From Daedaleopsis sinensis (lineage: Eukaryota; Basidiomycota; Agaricomycetes; Polyporales; Polyporaceae), in assembly GCA_033807695.1 (NCBI GenBank), contig CM066302.1:4402001-4466000 (forward strand): a stretch of 64,000 nt of DNA, given 5' to 3'. Below are positions 24,701 to 34,834 of this stretch, in pieces (the stretch's first letter is position 1; the number at the start of each line of letters is the position of its first letter). The notes beneath the pieces are model-generated. The model worked only from the letters and a program-made list of their open reading frames with translations, was not told the origin of the DNA and did no database searches. The position numbers and the translations under genes were made by a program.

Positions 24701-25110
24701 AGTACGAGTCGGTCGAGCAAGGCACAGTCGAAGTACATTATGGCAGACTACTAGCCATCCTCCAACTCGACCTGGATCCAACACAACCATGCTGGAAGAA
24801 GCACGGTGGCACCATCCTTCTCCTCGCACTCATCACCCCATGCAAGACCCACAGAAAGAACGCTGCTGAGACCCTCACTTTGTATGACCAGTATCTGGCA
24901 GAGACCATTGTTGACCTCAACGCGGTGCAAGCTGTCGTCGGACGAGTACGATCTCGCCGCTCGTGGGGCATCATTGACCGGAGCAACGCACATGCCCGCA
25001 CAATTTTCACTACAGCGGCGGTGTCAGACGACGACAACCCAGAGGATGCTGAGGCAGAAGAAACAGGTACTGGTGGCGGGTCCGGAAATGTCCAAGACCT
25101 TGTATGGTGA
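21781..25110 (+). CDS. Tnp2-type transposase of a CMC/CACTA element
   Basis: Catalyses excision and insertion of the element (family: Transposase_21/Tnp2, DDE-type). Five exons (21781-21989, 22055-22398, 22457-24343, 24395-24642, 24703-25110) join in phase to 1031 aa. The N-terminus is Cys/His-rich (CHCTKTCGK..RCKHYK). A 100-residue acidic linker follows. The core begins with HTCPECQEPRY and contains ALCTDSYLLFKRN, the GP..PK..L.PF block, HCLGDIIAIQKML, PCRSCLI and FPWDWMHLICENNIPNL, which hold the likely acidic residues. The C-terminal part has YRRAIAKHL and IPAWGKVRIGHGGDS. The last two introns (51 and 60 nt) are multiples of three without stops, so intron retention would keep the frame. 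No disabling mutation was seen. Confidence 0.85.
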
Positions 25111-27573
25111 ACGCAGCTGTATGTATTATTGATATATGATATCGGACTCACGCAGAACGCCGCAGCGTATTTTATGCTAAGAATATGCACGTGGGGCAAT
25201 AAAAACTGAAGGACGTCTCCGGACTTCTGCTGCATGATGATATATGAGATTGGTGATCACAGACCTGGACAGCCACCTCAGGTACGACACTAAGCAGCAG
25301 CGGATAGGCACAACCAAGTAGAGTCCAGTTGAGCATGGCAGAGACGTGAGTGCACAGCGACAAGGGAGCAACCTCAATACAGCACCAGTACCAGGGCACA
25401 TTGACGAGAATGAAATATGAGGGGCTCGGTCGAGCGCAAAGGTCGCACGAGGTAGCGCTAGCTAATGCCCCATGTGTCACGTCGTCTGCTCGTCTTTAAG
25501 TCAAAGTGTCGGGGGCGGTCAAAACACTTTGGGCTTTCGCAACGTATAGCTGCTACTCGCCACTACTCAACTACGCGCAGACGAGGACATATGGGCCATT
25601 TGCAGCTGCCCTACAGAAAGCAGACCAGCCAGTAGGCTGTGCGGAGGTTCATAATTCGGGGGACACATACCTTATGTGGGCCTGAGCAGCGACACGTCCA
25701 GCATTTGAGTGCCGCTCATGGAGGGGATCAACTGAGGGAAAGGAAGATGACAGACGAGACGAGTAGCGAAGAGCGAGCACAGCGACGGCCATGTCGAGGG
25801 GGGAGAAGGGGGAGAAAAGAGCTCTTGCGGCTATATGTATGATTTGCAAGGTGTGAAAATGTGTGCTACGCGAGACGCGCCGGTGCATCAACAACACCAT
25901 CACGTGAGTATCCCCCAGGTTGTGCTGGCAACGGCAAGAGGTGGGGAACACTTGATCTGGCTGTGCCACTCGCACGAGATGAAGGAAGCGTGATAGTAGG
26001 GCAGGGATGAAGGGAGTTAGGACACCTGCAGTAAATTGGTAGACGGTGTTGAACTCACCTGGTCACCACTTCTCACCATTCCAAGTCCTCCTTCCGTCCC
26101 CCGGATGCTCAGCAGCGTCGACCAATCTCCTGCGCTCCCTAACCGTCCAGGAGTAGAGACAACTGCGATATGCCCATCCAGGGTTGAATGTCTGGCGATG
26201 ATTGTTTCCGGCGACGTCCTTGTACGCATTCTTGCCGAGCAGCGTGTCATCTATACAGCGCATGAACACCACATTGAGCGAGAGCGCAAACACGGGGGAG
26301 TCAGAAGGAAAAGGGAAAGGGGGTGGGAGGAGCGCTTGAGGCGAACTACTACAAGCAACAGATGCTTCAAGGTTGTTGTTACATATCGGGACTGCGCCCC
26401 AGCGCGTGTCACCTTCCTGATTAGGAAGCACAACGCTTTATAACGATTTGTTACTGCCCTTCGTTCAGATTCCGGACCTGAACTAGCCTGGTAGCTAGCG
26501 TTGTGACCAGGAGTCCAGTCACAAGGCTAGCTCCTAGGCTAGTTCCGGGAGAAAACATTGTCCATTGCCTGTCGTGTCCAGTACTTTCAACACGGGACAC
26601 GTACATGAATGAGCACGAGCATCCAGCGGCTTCCAGTTGCTACCTCTCGTTCGCTGGGTCCCTCCAGCTCCGCAAAGACAGAGCAGAGGGCTGCGGGCAG
26701 CGGGGGGCAGAAACGGGACACGCACCAGAGAAGACGCGCTCGGCGGCGCGGAACGCGTCGGGTGGGAGGGGCTCCTCGGCCTTGGCCTCGGACGCCGTGC
26801 CGCGGAGGAGGAGGTCGATGTCGAGCAGGACGTGGCCAGTGTCCTGCGCGGCCTGCGTCGCCTGCACGAACACAAACATCGGCAGCCGCTCAGGCTGCAC
26901 GCCATCCCAGCACGCCGTGAGCGAGACCCCGGTGGGGCTGCTGCTGCGCTCGTGTTCGTAACCGTATTCGGGTGGTGGGTGTCTCGACTGCGATGGGGCC
27001 GCCGTAGCCGTGGCCGTGGCCGCGGCGGGGGAAGGAGGTTCGGGGGCGGGCGGGTTGAAAAGCGGGGAGACGATGACGACCCGGAGAGACTCTGTGGTCA
27101 TGCGCGCGGCGGTCGCAACGGGCGAGGCGAGGAAGCTTGGGGTGTCGTGCAGGGTGGATGGTCGTGAGGAGCACGGTGCTTCACATCCCTGAGCGCGGTG
27201 GCGGGCCAGGCTGGCGTAGCTAGCTAACTCGTGGCGACTTCTTCCTGTGCGAGCAGATGCATGCAGCTAAGGCCTGGAACGCTATACACTGCACCAAAAG
27301 GTCAGTTAAGACACAGCACGAGCCGTGGCAGGGCACTTCCTACCTTATGGATGATGCAATGGTTGGAGGTGTAGTGGACGATGAATTTCCACTGTGTGGG
27401 ACAATGCCGCTCAGCGTGTGTGGCAGTGCTTTCTAAGCGCTGATTTTCGGAGTCTAAAACAATGATTATCACCCTACAAGAGTTTACATTGATTTAAAGT
27501 GGGGCAAAAGTCAGTGTATTAATCACTGATTTCGGAGTTTCATTGTAAAAAACAATGGAAATCAATGCGTTTT
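25111..27573. other. Transposon right arm
   Basis: Holds no complete gene that I can support. A minus-strand frame near 26,035-26,240 looks coding and ends at a GTGAGT donor. The GC-rich part 26,620-27,190 is listed separately. The last 250 bp are AT-richer with CATTG/CAATG repeats. Confidence 0.4.
26640..27101 (-). CDS. GC-rich frame in the right arm, possible captured exons
   Basis: A minus-strand frame of 153 codons with Pro/Ala-rich start and a better-ordered centre (LPMFVFVQATQAAQDTGHV) that looks like real protein. Its GC content and third-position bias differ sharply from the flanking arm. All frames are open here because of the composition, so coding status is unsure. It may be a third captured host fragment. 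I do not recognise the family. Confidence 0.3.
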   Translation of the reverse strand: MTTESLRVVIVSPLFNPPAPEPPSPAAATATATAAPSQSRHPPPEYGYEHERSSSPTGVSLTACWDGVQPERLPMFVFVQATQAAQDTGHVLLDIDLLLRGTASEAKAEEPLPPDAFRAAERVFSGACPVSAPRCPQPSALSLRSWRDPANER

Positions 27574-27589
27574 CTTCCCGCAGTGTACT
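27574..27589 (-). repeat. Right terminal inverted repeat and target duplication (TACT)
   Basis: CTTCCCGCAGTG at 27574-27585 is the exact complement of the left end and is followed directly by TACT. Confidence 0.8.
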
Positions 27590-28496
27590 AGTTGTAGCTA
27601 TGTACATGTACACAGGCTGAAGAAGTTTGCGAACTCAGTGGATGTGCGCACTTTGTAGAGTCGGAGGTGCTGAGTCATAATTCATTACGTCCGCCTACTA
27701 CATATGATGATACCTGAACGAGACGCGTCTACTACTCCTACTAAGTACACAGCCTGTTGGTAGGTCATAGCAACTATGCTATGCACACCGTTGCGGGTAT
27801 CCCTAACAGCTGTGACATTCGCCGCACCTTCTCCGGGTTCACCATGAAGCCGCCCATATGAGGGCGGTAGTATCATGCTCGGAATTGTGCTCACTAGCGA
27901 GGTTAGCGATGGCTGACTCGGAGGGCTACTGTGCTTGGAGTAAGTTCAGCTGTGGGAGAAGTAGGCTGCTATTGTGGAGATAGGTGCGCTATCGTACACC
28001 ACCCGCTAGGGACTCAAGACGGCTTGCATCAACAGAGCACTGACTTTGTCGTCTGCATTGTTTGCTCCGACTACAGAAGCGTCTTGACATACTTCGAGTG
28101 TTTCTGAATGAGTAGCGGACGTCTCCGTATGCGCTCGTGAACAAGGTTCTGCAGGTGAGTCACGGTTTAGTTGGAACAAAGACAAGAATTGAACGAGACT
28201 CACGGCGAGATTGTCGTCCAATTCTACGATGCATACTGGGTATTCCAAAATAACGCATCGCTGGGAGGACGCTGTAGTGGTCATAAACATTGCGAACGAT
28301 ATTTGCACAGGTGTAATCATTTGTAGTACGCGATGGGGGGTTTGTCAACGAGCGTGGGCCGTCCTCCTCTTCCTCCGGACTGAACACTGGAAACAAGAGC
28401 AGGAACAAACACTGGGGCGACGAAGGAACGTCCGATAGTCCATTGTCCGTACTGGATCGTCCAAGAAGACCGCTCGCGACCGCGATCCTGCCACAA
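27590..28496. other. Spacer between transposon and duplicated block
   Basis: A minus-strand ATG frame at about 28,200-28,290 ends at a GTGAGT donor with a plausible acceptor 56 nt on, giving a possible small protein. Another frame lies at 27,685-27,900. Neither could be assigned. From about 28,340 the sequence is duplicated from 12.9 kb. Confidence 0.25.
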
Positions 28497-28534
28497 CATC
28501 CATCATCCATCCATCATCCATCCATCCATCCATC
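28497..28534. repeat. Microsatellite of CATC/CCAT units
   Basis: A run of ATCC-type tetramers interspersed with ATC, immediately 3' of the G8 stop codon. It is absent from the matching position of G7. Confidence 0.7.
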
Positions 28535-29931
28535 ACGCCCCCGGAGACGGCGTCGACGACGACGTCCCGCTAGGGAAGAGAGACGTCGACACGGACAGCG
28601 CCTCCTCGGCCTCCCTTGGGGATTTCTCGACGGCGACGCCCCGTGATGTGCTCAAGAGGCTGACCTGCGACGAGACGTCCAGCGGCACGTCCAGCCGACC
28701 GCCTCCGTAGCTGTATTCCTGGTCGGACGCGTGCTGAACGGGCGTGTCAGGCTCCGACTCGGACTCATACCGGTCGTCAGACGAGGAGTGCGAGGAACGC
28801 GAGATGAACGGAGTAGGCGACGACGGGGAGGTCGGCGAGGTCATCGAGGGGTACGACGCGCTGGACTCCCGGTCCGGCTCCCTCGTCCGCTTCTCGCTGG
28901 GGGGCGGGGTAGGCGCGAGGAGGGAGGTGATGCTCGTGATGCTCGTGGGGGTCACGCTCCTGCTCGTTGCGCCGCCCGAGCGCACGGACCACGCGGAGAG
29001 GAAGCTGTAGTGGGTCTCTGCGACCGAGTGCTTGTCCGCGTATGGGTCCGGGATCATCGCTGTGGGCGGGGTCCGCGTCAGTGGCTGGCACGATGACACA
29101 TAAGATTGGCGGTAGGTGCGGAGGAGACTGGTGACTTACCCCAGGACACTCTGCGTCGTCTTCTTCTGCACCACAGCGCGCCGGCGCCCAGCAGAGTCAG
29201 GACAGCTAGTACGGCTATGACCATCCCTGCGATCGCTCCTGCGGAAAGCCGTGAGGATGACGAGGACGAGGACGATGGCATGGGGGTAGCCGCAACTAAT
29301 GTCGATGAACTGGTTGATGTCGACGACGTCGATATTTTCGAGCTTTCTGCCGGCCACGCATGGTAGGAACCTCCGCTTCGAGGCTCGCCCTCTTTGGAGG
29401 TAGGATGGTCCGCCGTGTATGTACTAGACGTATAGCTACTCGGAGTAGACCCCGCCATCCGCATCGTGGGCACTAACGAAGAAGAACCCGGGGGTAGCGT
29501 CACAGAAAGCCATTGGGAAGAACTGTAGTTGTAGTTGGGGGGAGGCGCTGCGTTGTTGCCGTCCGACATCGACGTAGAAGACGAGCGGGAACTCGTCGAC
29601 GAAGTAGGTCGGGCATAGGGAGTCGAGAAGGAAGGAGCATGATTCACAGACGACATGGGAGTGGGAGGATCAGTCATGTGCGGCTGGCGAGTTGTAGTGC
29701 GATGGAGAGTGGGAGAGGTTGGGTGCTCTGATGAGGAACAGTAATCATTCCCCTCGTAGCACGGGCGACATCCATGCGGGCCCTGAGGGCAATGGGAGGT
29801 AACATCGCTGACGGCAGCTGAAGCAAAATATACGACATCTTCAGTGACCTTTGAGACAAACTGTTCGGCGTCGGATACAAACTGTTCGGCGTCGGATACT
29901 ATCCCATCTAGAATCCCCGGTGAGCGTATTC
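28533..29931 (-). CDS. G8: single-pass membrane protein, SWG sub-family (5' exon open)
   Basis: Function unknown. Main exon 29140-29931 and tail exon 28533-29059 join over an 80-nt intron in the same phase as G7. The ectodomain starts with a helical part containing two exact copies of SDAEQFV, then HCPQGPHGCRPCYEGND..C, then a Ser/Thr/Tyr stalk. The helix is GAIAGMVIAVLAVLTLLGAG, followed by CRRRRRR and VSW. The tail has PDPYADK, FLSAWSVRSGGATSRSV, YESESEPDTPV, DVPLDVSSQVSLLS and a Ser-rich end. Ectodomain and tail both diverge from G7 less in the tail than outside. The exon before 29,931 should end in phase 1; none with an ATG fits, so the start is missing from this model. Confidence 0.7.
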
Positions 29932-31615
29932 CTGTCAGGAGCGAGAGACTTAGTACTTGAGCAAACAGATCATGCTAAGTTCCACTTACTGAAGCGCATA
30001 GCTGGGGGCATCGTCATCGAGTTATCCGTCTTGGACTTCCCAAGAAAGTCGGGCAATACCGTTCGTGCCACAAGCGATATAGCCGAGCAGGATCCGAATC
30101 TTCCAGACATATGAATGAGAAAGATGAAAGAAGGATGAGTGTACCAAGAAATGTGTCAAAAGAGTGTAGAGCTGTGGAACAGAGACTGGGGCTCGAAGCT
30201 GCGCCTTCCGGTGGCAGTATACTTAACGGATCTGAACAGCCCTCGAGGGACGCACGGCTGTGCGAGCACACACACACCCACGTCCTAGAAGCACAGAGTA
30301 GATTGGATTGCAGCACACCTCATCAGAATGGAGATGACCGCGTCATGCCAGCGCGCAACTGGCGAGCCGAAAAGAAAACTGTATTCCGGTACGTGTGCAG
30401 GAGATATTACTCACCTTCGTCGCCCGTTATCACCCTTTGTCAGATAGGCACGGCCAAGCACGGTATATTGTGCCGTATAGCTCTACGCCACCTTCGCAAA
30501 AGGCTTCGTCGGAGCCACGCCCGGCCAGGGACCCAGGAGGCGCACATAGAGGCGCCTGGAAAGTGCACAGGTAGGCGTGAAGTGCCTGCGATAGGAACAT
30601 ATCGAACACTATATGCACAGCCCAGCGTTGTTAGATGGGGAGAGGTACCGAGCAGCTGGAAGGAGACTGAGACTCCGCGGGGGTTGAGAACACAGGGAAG
30701 CTGATGGTGGGTGACAGATCGTGGTTGCCATCCATGGCGCCCGAGCTTGGTTGACGAGAGCTGTCGGCTCTCAGCGTGATGCATGCAGAGCTACAGACAG
30801 AAGAGACATACCTCCGGCGGTTCGTTGTTAGAGAAGACTCCGGAGCTTATTCAAGTCACTTGGGCTCGACCCTGTCATCAGCGTCTAGCACTACCCGGTC
30901 CGAATTCCCCGGCACTCCCGGAACCAGACTTGAGATCTTGAGACTCCGAGAGGTTGACGTTCGTTAACGTTCAGTACTATGTACTTTGAGTACCGACAGC
31001 AGTGAATGCCCACCCGGGAGGGAGTCTGAGAAGTTTGTAATGCGTATGCGGCTAGGAATGGAGTACACAATTGGGGGAGCAATATGCGCACTCGGCCATT
31101 CGACAGGCTCACTGGTGAAGGCCCGATGACAGTGAGGCGGAGATATACTACCGTTGTCATAGAGCACTCCAATGCTATCTCTTTAAGGGACTCCGTGAGT
31201 AGTCACAAGATTAGGGAAATTACGGAAGAACAATGAGACAAATATACACAGCAAGCATCCCCAGTCACGATTTCGGTGTGCAAGACATGCTTCCCCCATC
31301 TTTCCTGTCCATTGATCAGACAAAGGGTCCTTTGTCGGTGAAGGATTTCACAAACATTTCATGTCGACTTGGCATCGTGTCAAAGGGCTTGATATCTGCA
31401 GTGATAGCATTTATGAACAATACATAGCTCGGGCCCTCGCGCGCGGTCAAGTACGAGGAGCAGTGCCCTACTCTACGTGATATGGTATATTCTAGGGGTT
31501 CAAGATCGGGGGTATATGGTCTAGAATTAGGACCAAGAGATGATTCGTGCGCACCACGAGCTTAATGTGCGCAGCTAGTCCTGAGTCGCTGCCACGCTCA
31601 GCCGCAGTTCAACGT
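29932..31615. other. 5' flank of G8 and spacer, no closed gene
   Basis: A minus-strand frame near 30,015-30,160 contains a signal-like hydrophobic run (TLILLSSFSFICL), perhaps the G8 signal exon, but the phase does not join. 30,240-30,830 is duplicated from 14.7-15.4 kb and has a minus-strand GTGAGT donor in both copies near the TACTCACCTTCG site. Nothing was recognised in 30,830-31,615. Confidence 0.3.
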
Positions 31616-32979
31616 TCAATACCGAGTATACATCGGCGGCGCAGAACAGTCGCTCCTCGCATCCTCCATGTCCATAGGTTCATCCAGCACAACCTGTCCT
31701 GCGTACAGCGGCGGAGCAGAATGTATCGCGCTCTTCGTCAACTCCGTGCAGAGCCCGAGAGAGGTCCTACACGTCGAATGAGTATTGGGGTATGTGGCCG
31801 CGTCCGCTGGTGGATGCACATCCATGTGTATAGACGAGGGATCTTGATACGGACGCGGGGTCGTCGGAAAGATCGCGGTAGTAGCGAGTGAGAGCCCACA
31901 GCCTTCTGTTATCTGCCCTTCTAACTTCCGCAGGCACGGCGGTGACGGCGATATGACGTTTGACGGCTCTACCAGCGGGGTATCCTCAGACACGGATGGC
32001 GTGGGGGGGAAAGATGTGTAGCTTGTAGGTAGGCTCGGACTTGCAATCGGTGATGCTCCGTTCCAGCATGATACTGGGGTAGAGAGCGAGGTCGGTAATA
32101 GCGGTAACGGCTTTTGGACGAAAGTTGAAAGCGAAGCGGGTAATGGCGGTAGCGGCTTCTAGTCAAAAGAAACGTCGTTAGAGTGGTCTTCAGAAAATGC
32201 ACGAATCCGATGTCGGCGTACTATGTTTAATGTTGCGGATAGGCTCTCTTCATCAGCAGGAGAGCAAAAGACGTGCGCGGAAGGATCCGTGTCGAGTGTT
32301 GCTGCGGGCAACTTGTTCATCTCTACCGTGCTCGTCTCGACGAACTCTGTCGAGAGAATATGAGAATGTGCGTAAGCGGACGCTCTGTGTGGACTCAGAA
32401 TGAGCAAATCAATAATACTTACGTTGACTCTCTACGCCCTTCCTCTTTCTCCAAGTGTAGCATACCATTATGGACAGCATGACTGCGAAGATAGAGGCGA
32501 GTGCAATTGCTACCTGCTCCCCGATATTCGGACTCCCAGTCGTGCTGTGTGACTGCCCATCACTTTCGAAAGCAGTCGTCGGCTTTGCCGGGATGGAGGT
32601 GGAAGGGGTAATGGTAGTAGTTGATGCCTGAGACACCAATGTAGAGGGAGATCCGACGCTTGAGGACAAAGGGGTGAAAAAAGGGCTGAGATTTGGCGGA
32701 AGTGCGACGGTAGGAGTGGGGTCGGAAGGACGTGTAGTCGAAGGCCAGAATATATCACATTGCCTAGCTGGGACGTTGCACAACGTGCATACCAACTGAC
32801 CGGACAGTCCCGCTTGAAGGTTAAAAATGAGACAAGCCTCGGCTTGGCTGACGTCTACTAGAGTTCTATAGGCATTCGACGCATCTCTCGGTGTAAGGGA
32901 TCCTACACCCATCCAAGAACGTCAATCACTAAACTCAAACGACGGGTCCTATTCCACTCACTATACCGATGAGGTGCAT
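31616..32979 (-). CDS. G9: single-pass membrane protein with APPMYTRY terminus
   Basis: Function unknown. Exons 32967-32979 (tentative 13-nt start exon), 32423-32902, 32222-32382 and 31616-32158 join in phase, 398 aa. The ectodomain starts PRDASNAYRTL and has Cys spaced as C, CTLC, C like G10, then a Ser/Thr stalk. The helix is VAIALASIFAVMLSIMV, followed by TWRKRK. The tail contains a duplicated 15-residue PLPxLP segment, PPLY, and ends SAPPMYTRY. The third intron (63 nt) holds an in-frame TAG and a CTAAC branch-like site; without splicing the protein would stop early. The second intron (40 nt) is very short and its acceptor is less certain. Confidence 0.7.
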
Positions 32980-34834
32980 CCTGGCCAAACACCGATGGTG
33001 TGTCGGGAGCACAAAGAGAGCGACGATTTGCGCTGCGAGACATAAGCAAAGGCATCAAGGGAGTCCAGAGTGCGACGATTATCTGGGTATATCTATCGTG
33101 GCCGGGGATACATTTCTAGCCCTGAAGCTGCATCGAGTCCGACACGAGGATCGGACTGGCTATGCAGCAATAGGCACCTGCGTACACTGTGAACGTACAT
33201 GCCAGCACGAAGCGTCCGGGAAATGGTGACGTCAGCTATGCACTATGTGTGGACAGATGCGGAGCCCATCGTGGAAGAGAGCTTGCGCGCCGCGTCGCTG
33301 AAGAAGCGATCATGAAAACTTGAATACATCTTACTGCTGTGCAATTACAGTGAATCTCATCGTGTACGAGGGAAGAAGTCCGTCATGACATACTGTATCT
33401 ATAGCTACGCTGTACTTGGTCTCCACGGTGCTTGCGTATCCGACCCGGGCATCCGTCCCATGTCGGACGAAGGAATGAATTATGCCATGCAACTCGGGAT
33501 TTATCCGTGTGCTACTTTGACGTGCGTGGGTCTGGAGATTGATATAGCCAATAACTGACAAAGTTGAACTGTGGGCCAGGCCATGTTCACGTACAGTTCT
33601 AGAATCTAGAGAACCGAGAAGAAGATAGTATAGCGCGTGCTGCGCTCAGCTGCCAGTTGAGCATTTGAACGTTGAACACTGGGCGTCCGAGTCAGTGATG
33701 GAAACTCGATTCGATATGATACGAGCCTGTGTGTGCGATGGCAGTGGTCTTGGTCTCATATGAGGCCACATAAGTTGTTGCGGTCGATGGTGACAGTTCT
33801 TGCCACGATGACCGTACTGCTCAAGTACTAGTCGGCCGATCGGAAGTTACCGCTCTAACCCTAACCTCGTCTCGACGGTTAGCCGCGCGAACTCACTGAC
33901 GCCCTCCGACGCCTTCCGACGCCCGGCGTCACGCGTCACGCGTGGCCCTTCAAAAGCTTCAACTTCTTCAAGCTTTCAAGTTCAAGAAGTCGGACTCGCG
34001 CACGACGTATGTACCGTTAGTTATGAGTGCAGACCAGTCTCTATCGGTTCTTACCTGTATGACTCAGGCATCTCACTTTATGCGTTCACCGCGTGCCAAC
34101 CGAAGTGCAATCTCGGACTCGCCGGAGGAGTCTCAGGCTGCCGAGTCACGATGATACCGCCGCCGCCAGCAGTCGTAACGGTACTGTCGCGCACAAGCTC
34201 GTACTATACAGTGTACAAAGGAGCAGCTGCCTTGAAGGTGTATATTTTTATGTATGTAAAGCAACCACTGTAAATACAAGAATGATCTTAACGGTGACTA
34301 CTATTGACGGTAGCCGCGCCGCGTCGCCATGACCACGACCGGGGGGCAGGGTTCCGGACGGCGACGATGGTGAAGAGGTGGAGCGGTCAGACAAGTAGAC
34401 GAGTGGGTGGGGGAGTGATAAGAGGGAAAAGGGGAGGAGTAGAGAAGAAGACGAAGAGAGGAGGTAGAGTCTAAACTCGAGTCCCGTACTATCCATGTCG
34501 ACGCATGCATCCATAAACATGATTGCCAGCTGTCGCCCCGTTCCAAAGCTCGCGGTGCACGTCCCAATCCCGAGCTATTCGGAAGCGGGGGAGCGGGTAC
34601 TATGTGCGCGCAAAATCGCAGCAGCGAGCACGGGGCAGTCGGATTCCGAGCGGGTCTTTGGTCCACAACTAGTACTGCTCCCATCTGCAAATGAACAGCC
34701 GGTATTGACTTCAATAATCTCCTTTTGAGTTCTTCCTCTTCCTACCAGTAAACACGAGCGGTCAATATTGTGAGCAAAGCCAAACATAGACGCGGTCGCA
34801 ATCGCCGCCTTCCTCGCCATGAGCTTGAAGGGGC
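32980..34834. other. Intergenic, no supported gene
   Basis: Upstream of G9 and downstream of G10. Near 33,000-33,060 the minus strand has a hydrophobic frame (AAQIVALFVLP) that might belong to a G9 signal exon. The part 34,230-34,470 resembles 37,350-37,540 downstream of G11. Confidence 0.3.

Larger units (their letters stand above)
15381..27585. mobile_element. CMC (CACTA-like) DNA transposon, 12.2 kb
   Basis: Perfect 12-bp terminal inverted repeats (CACTGCGGGAAG at 15381-15392, its complement at 27574-27585) extend imperfectly to about 28 bp. They are bounded by the direct repeat TACT (15377-15380 and 27586-27589). Clusters of CATTG/CAATG fill the first 230 and the last 250 bp, as expected for subterminal transposase sites in this superfamily. 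Inside lie a Tnp2-type transposase gene (plus), a divergent companion gene (minus) and arms with host-gene fragments. CACTA elements usually make 3-bp duplications, so a 4-bp one is slightly unusual. Both genes have open, spliceable reading frames, so the copy looks young and possibly autonomous. Confidence 0.8.
28340..30830. repeat. Segmental duplication, copy 2 (contains G8)
   Basis: Counterpart of 12,930-15,376, with the same order of flank, gene and upstream flank. The upstream halves match best around 30,280-30,420 and 30,690-30,830. Confidence 0.7.
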
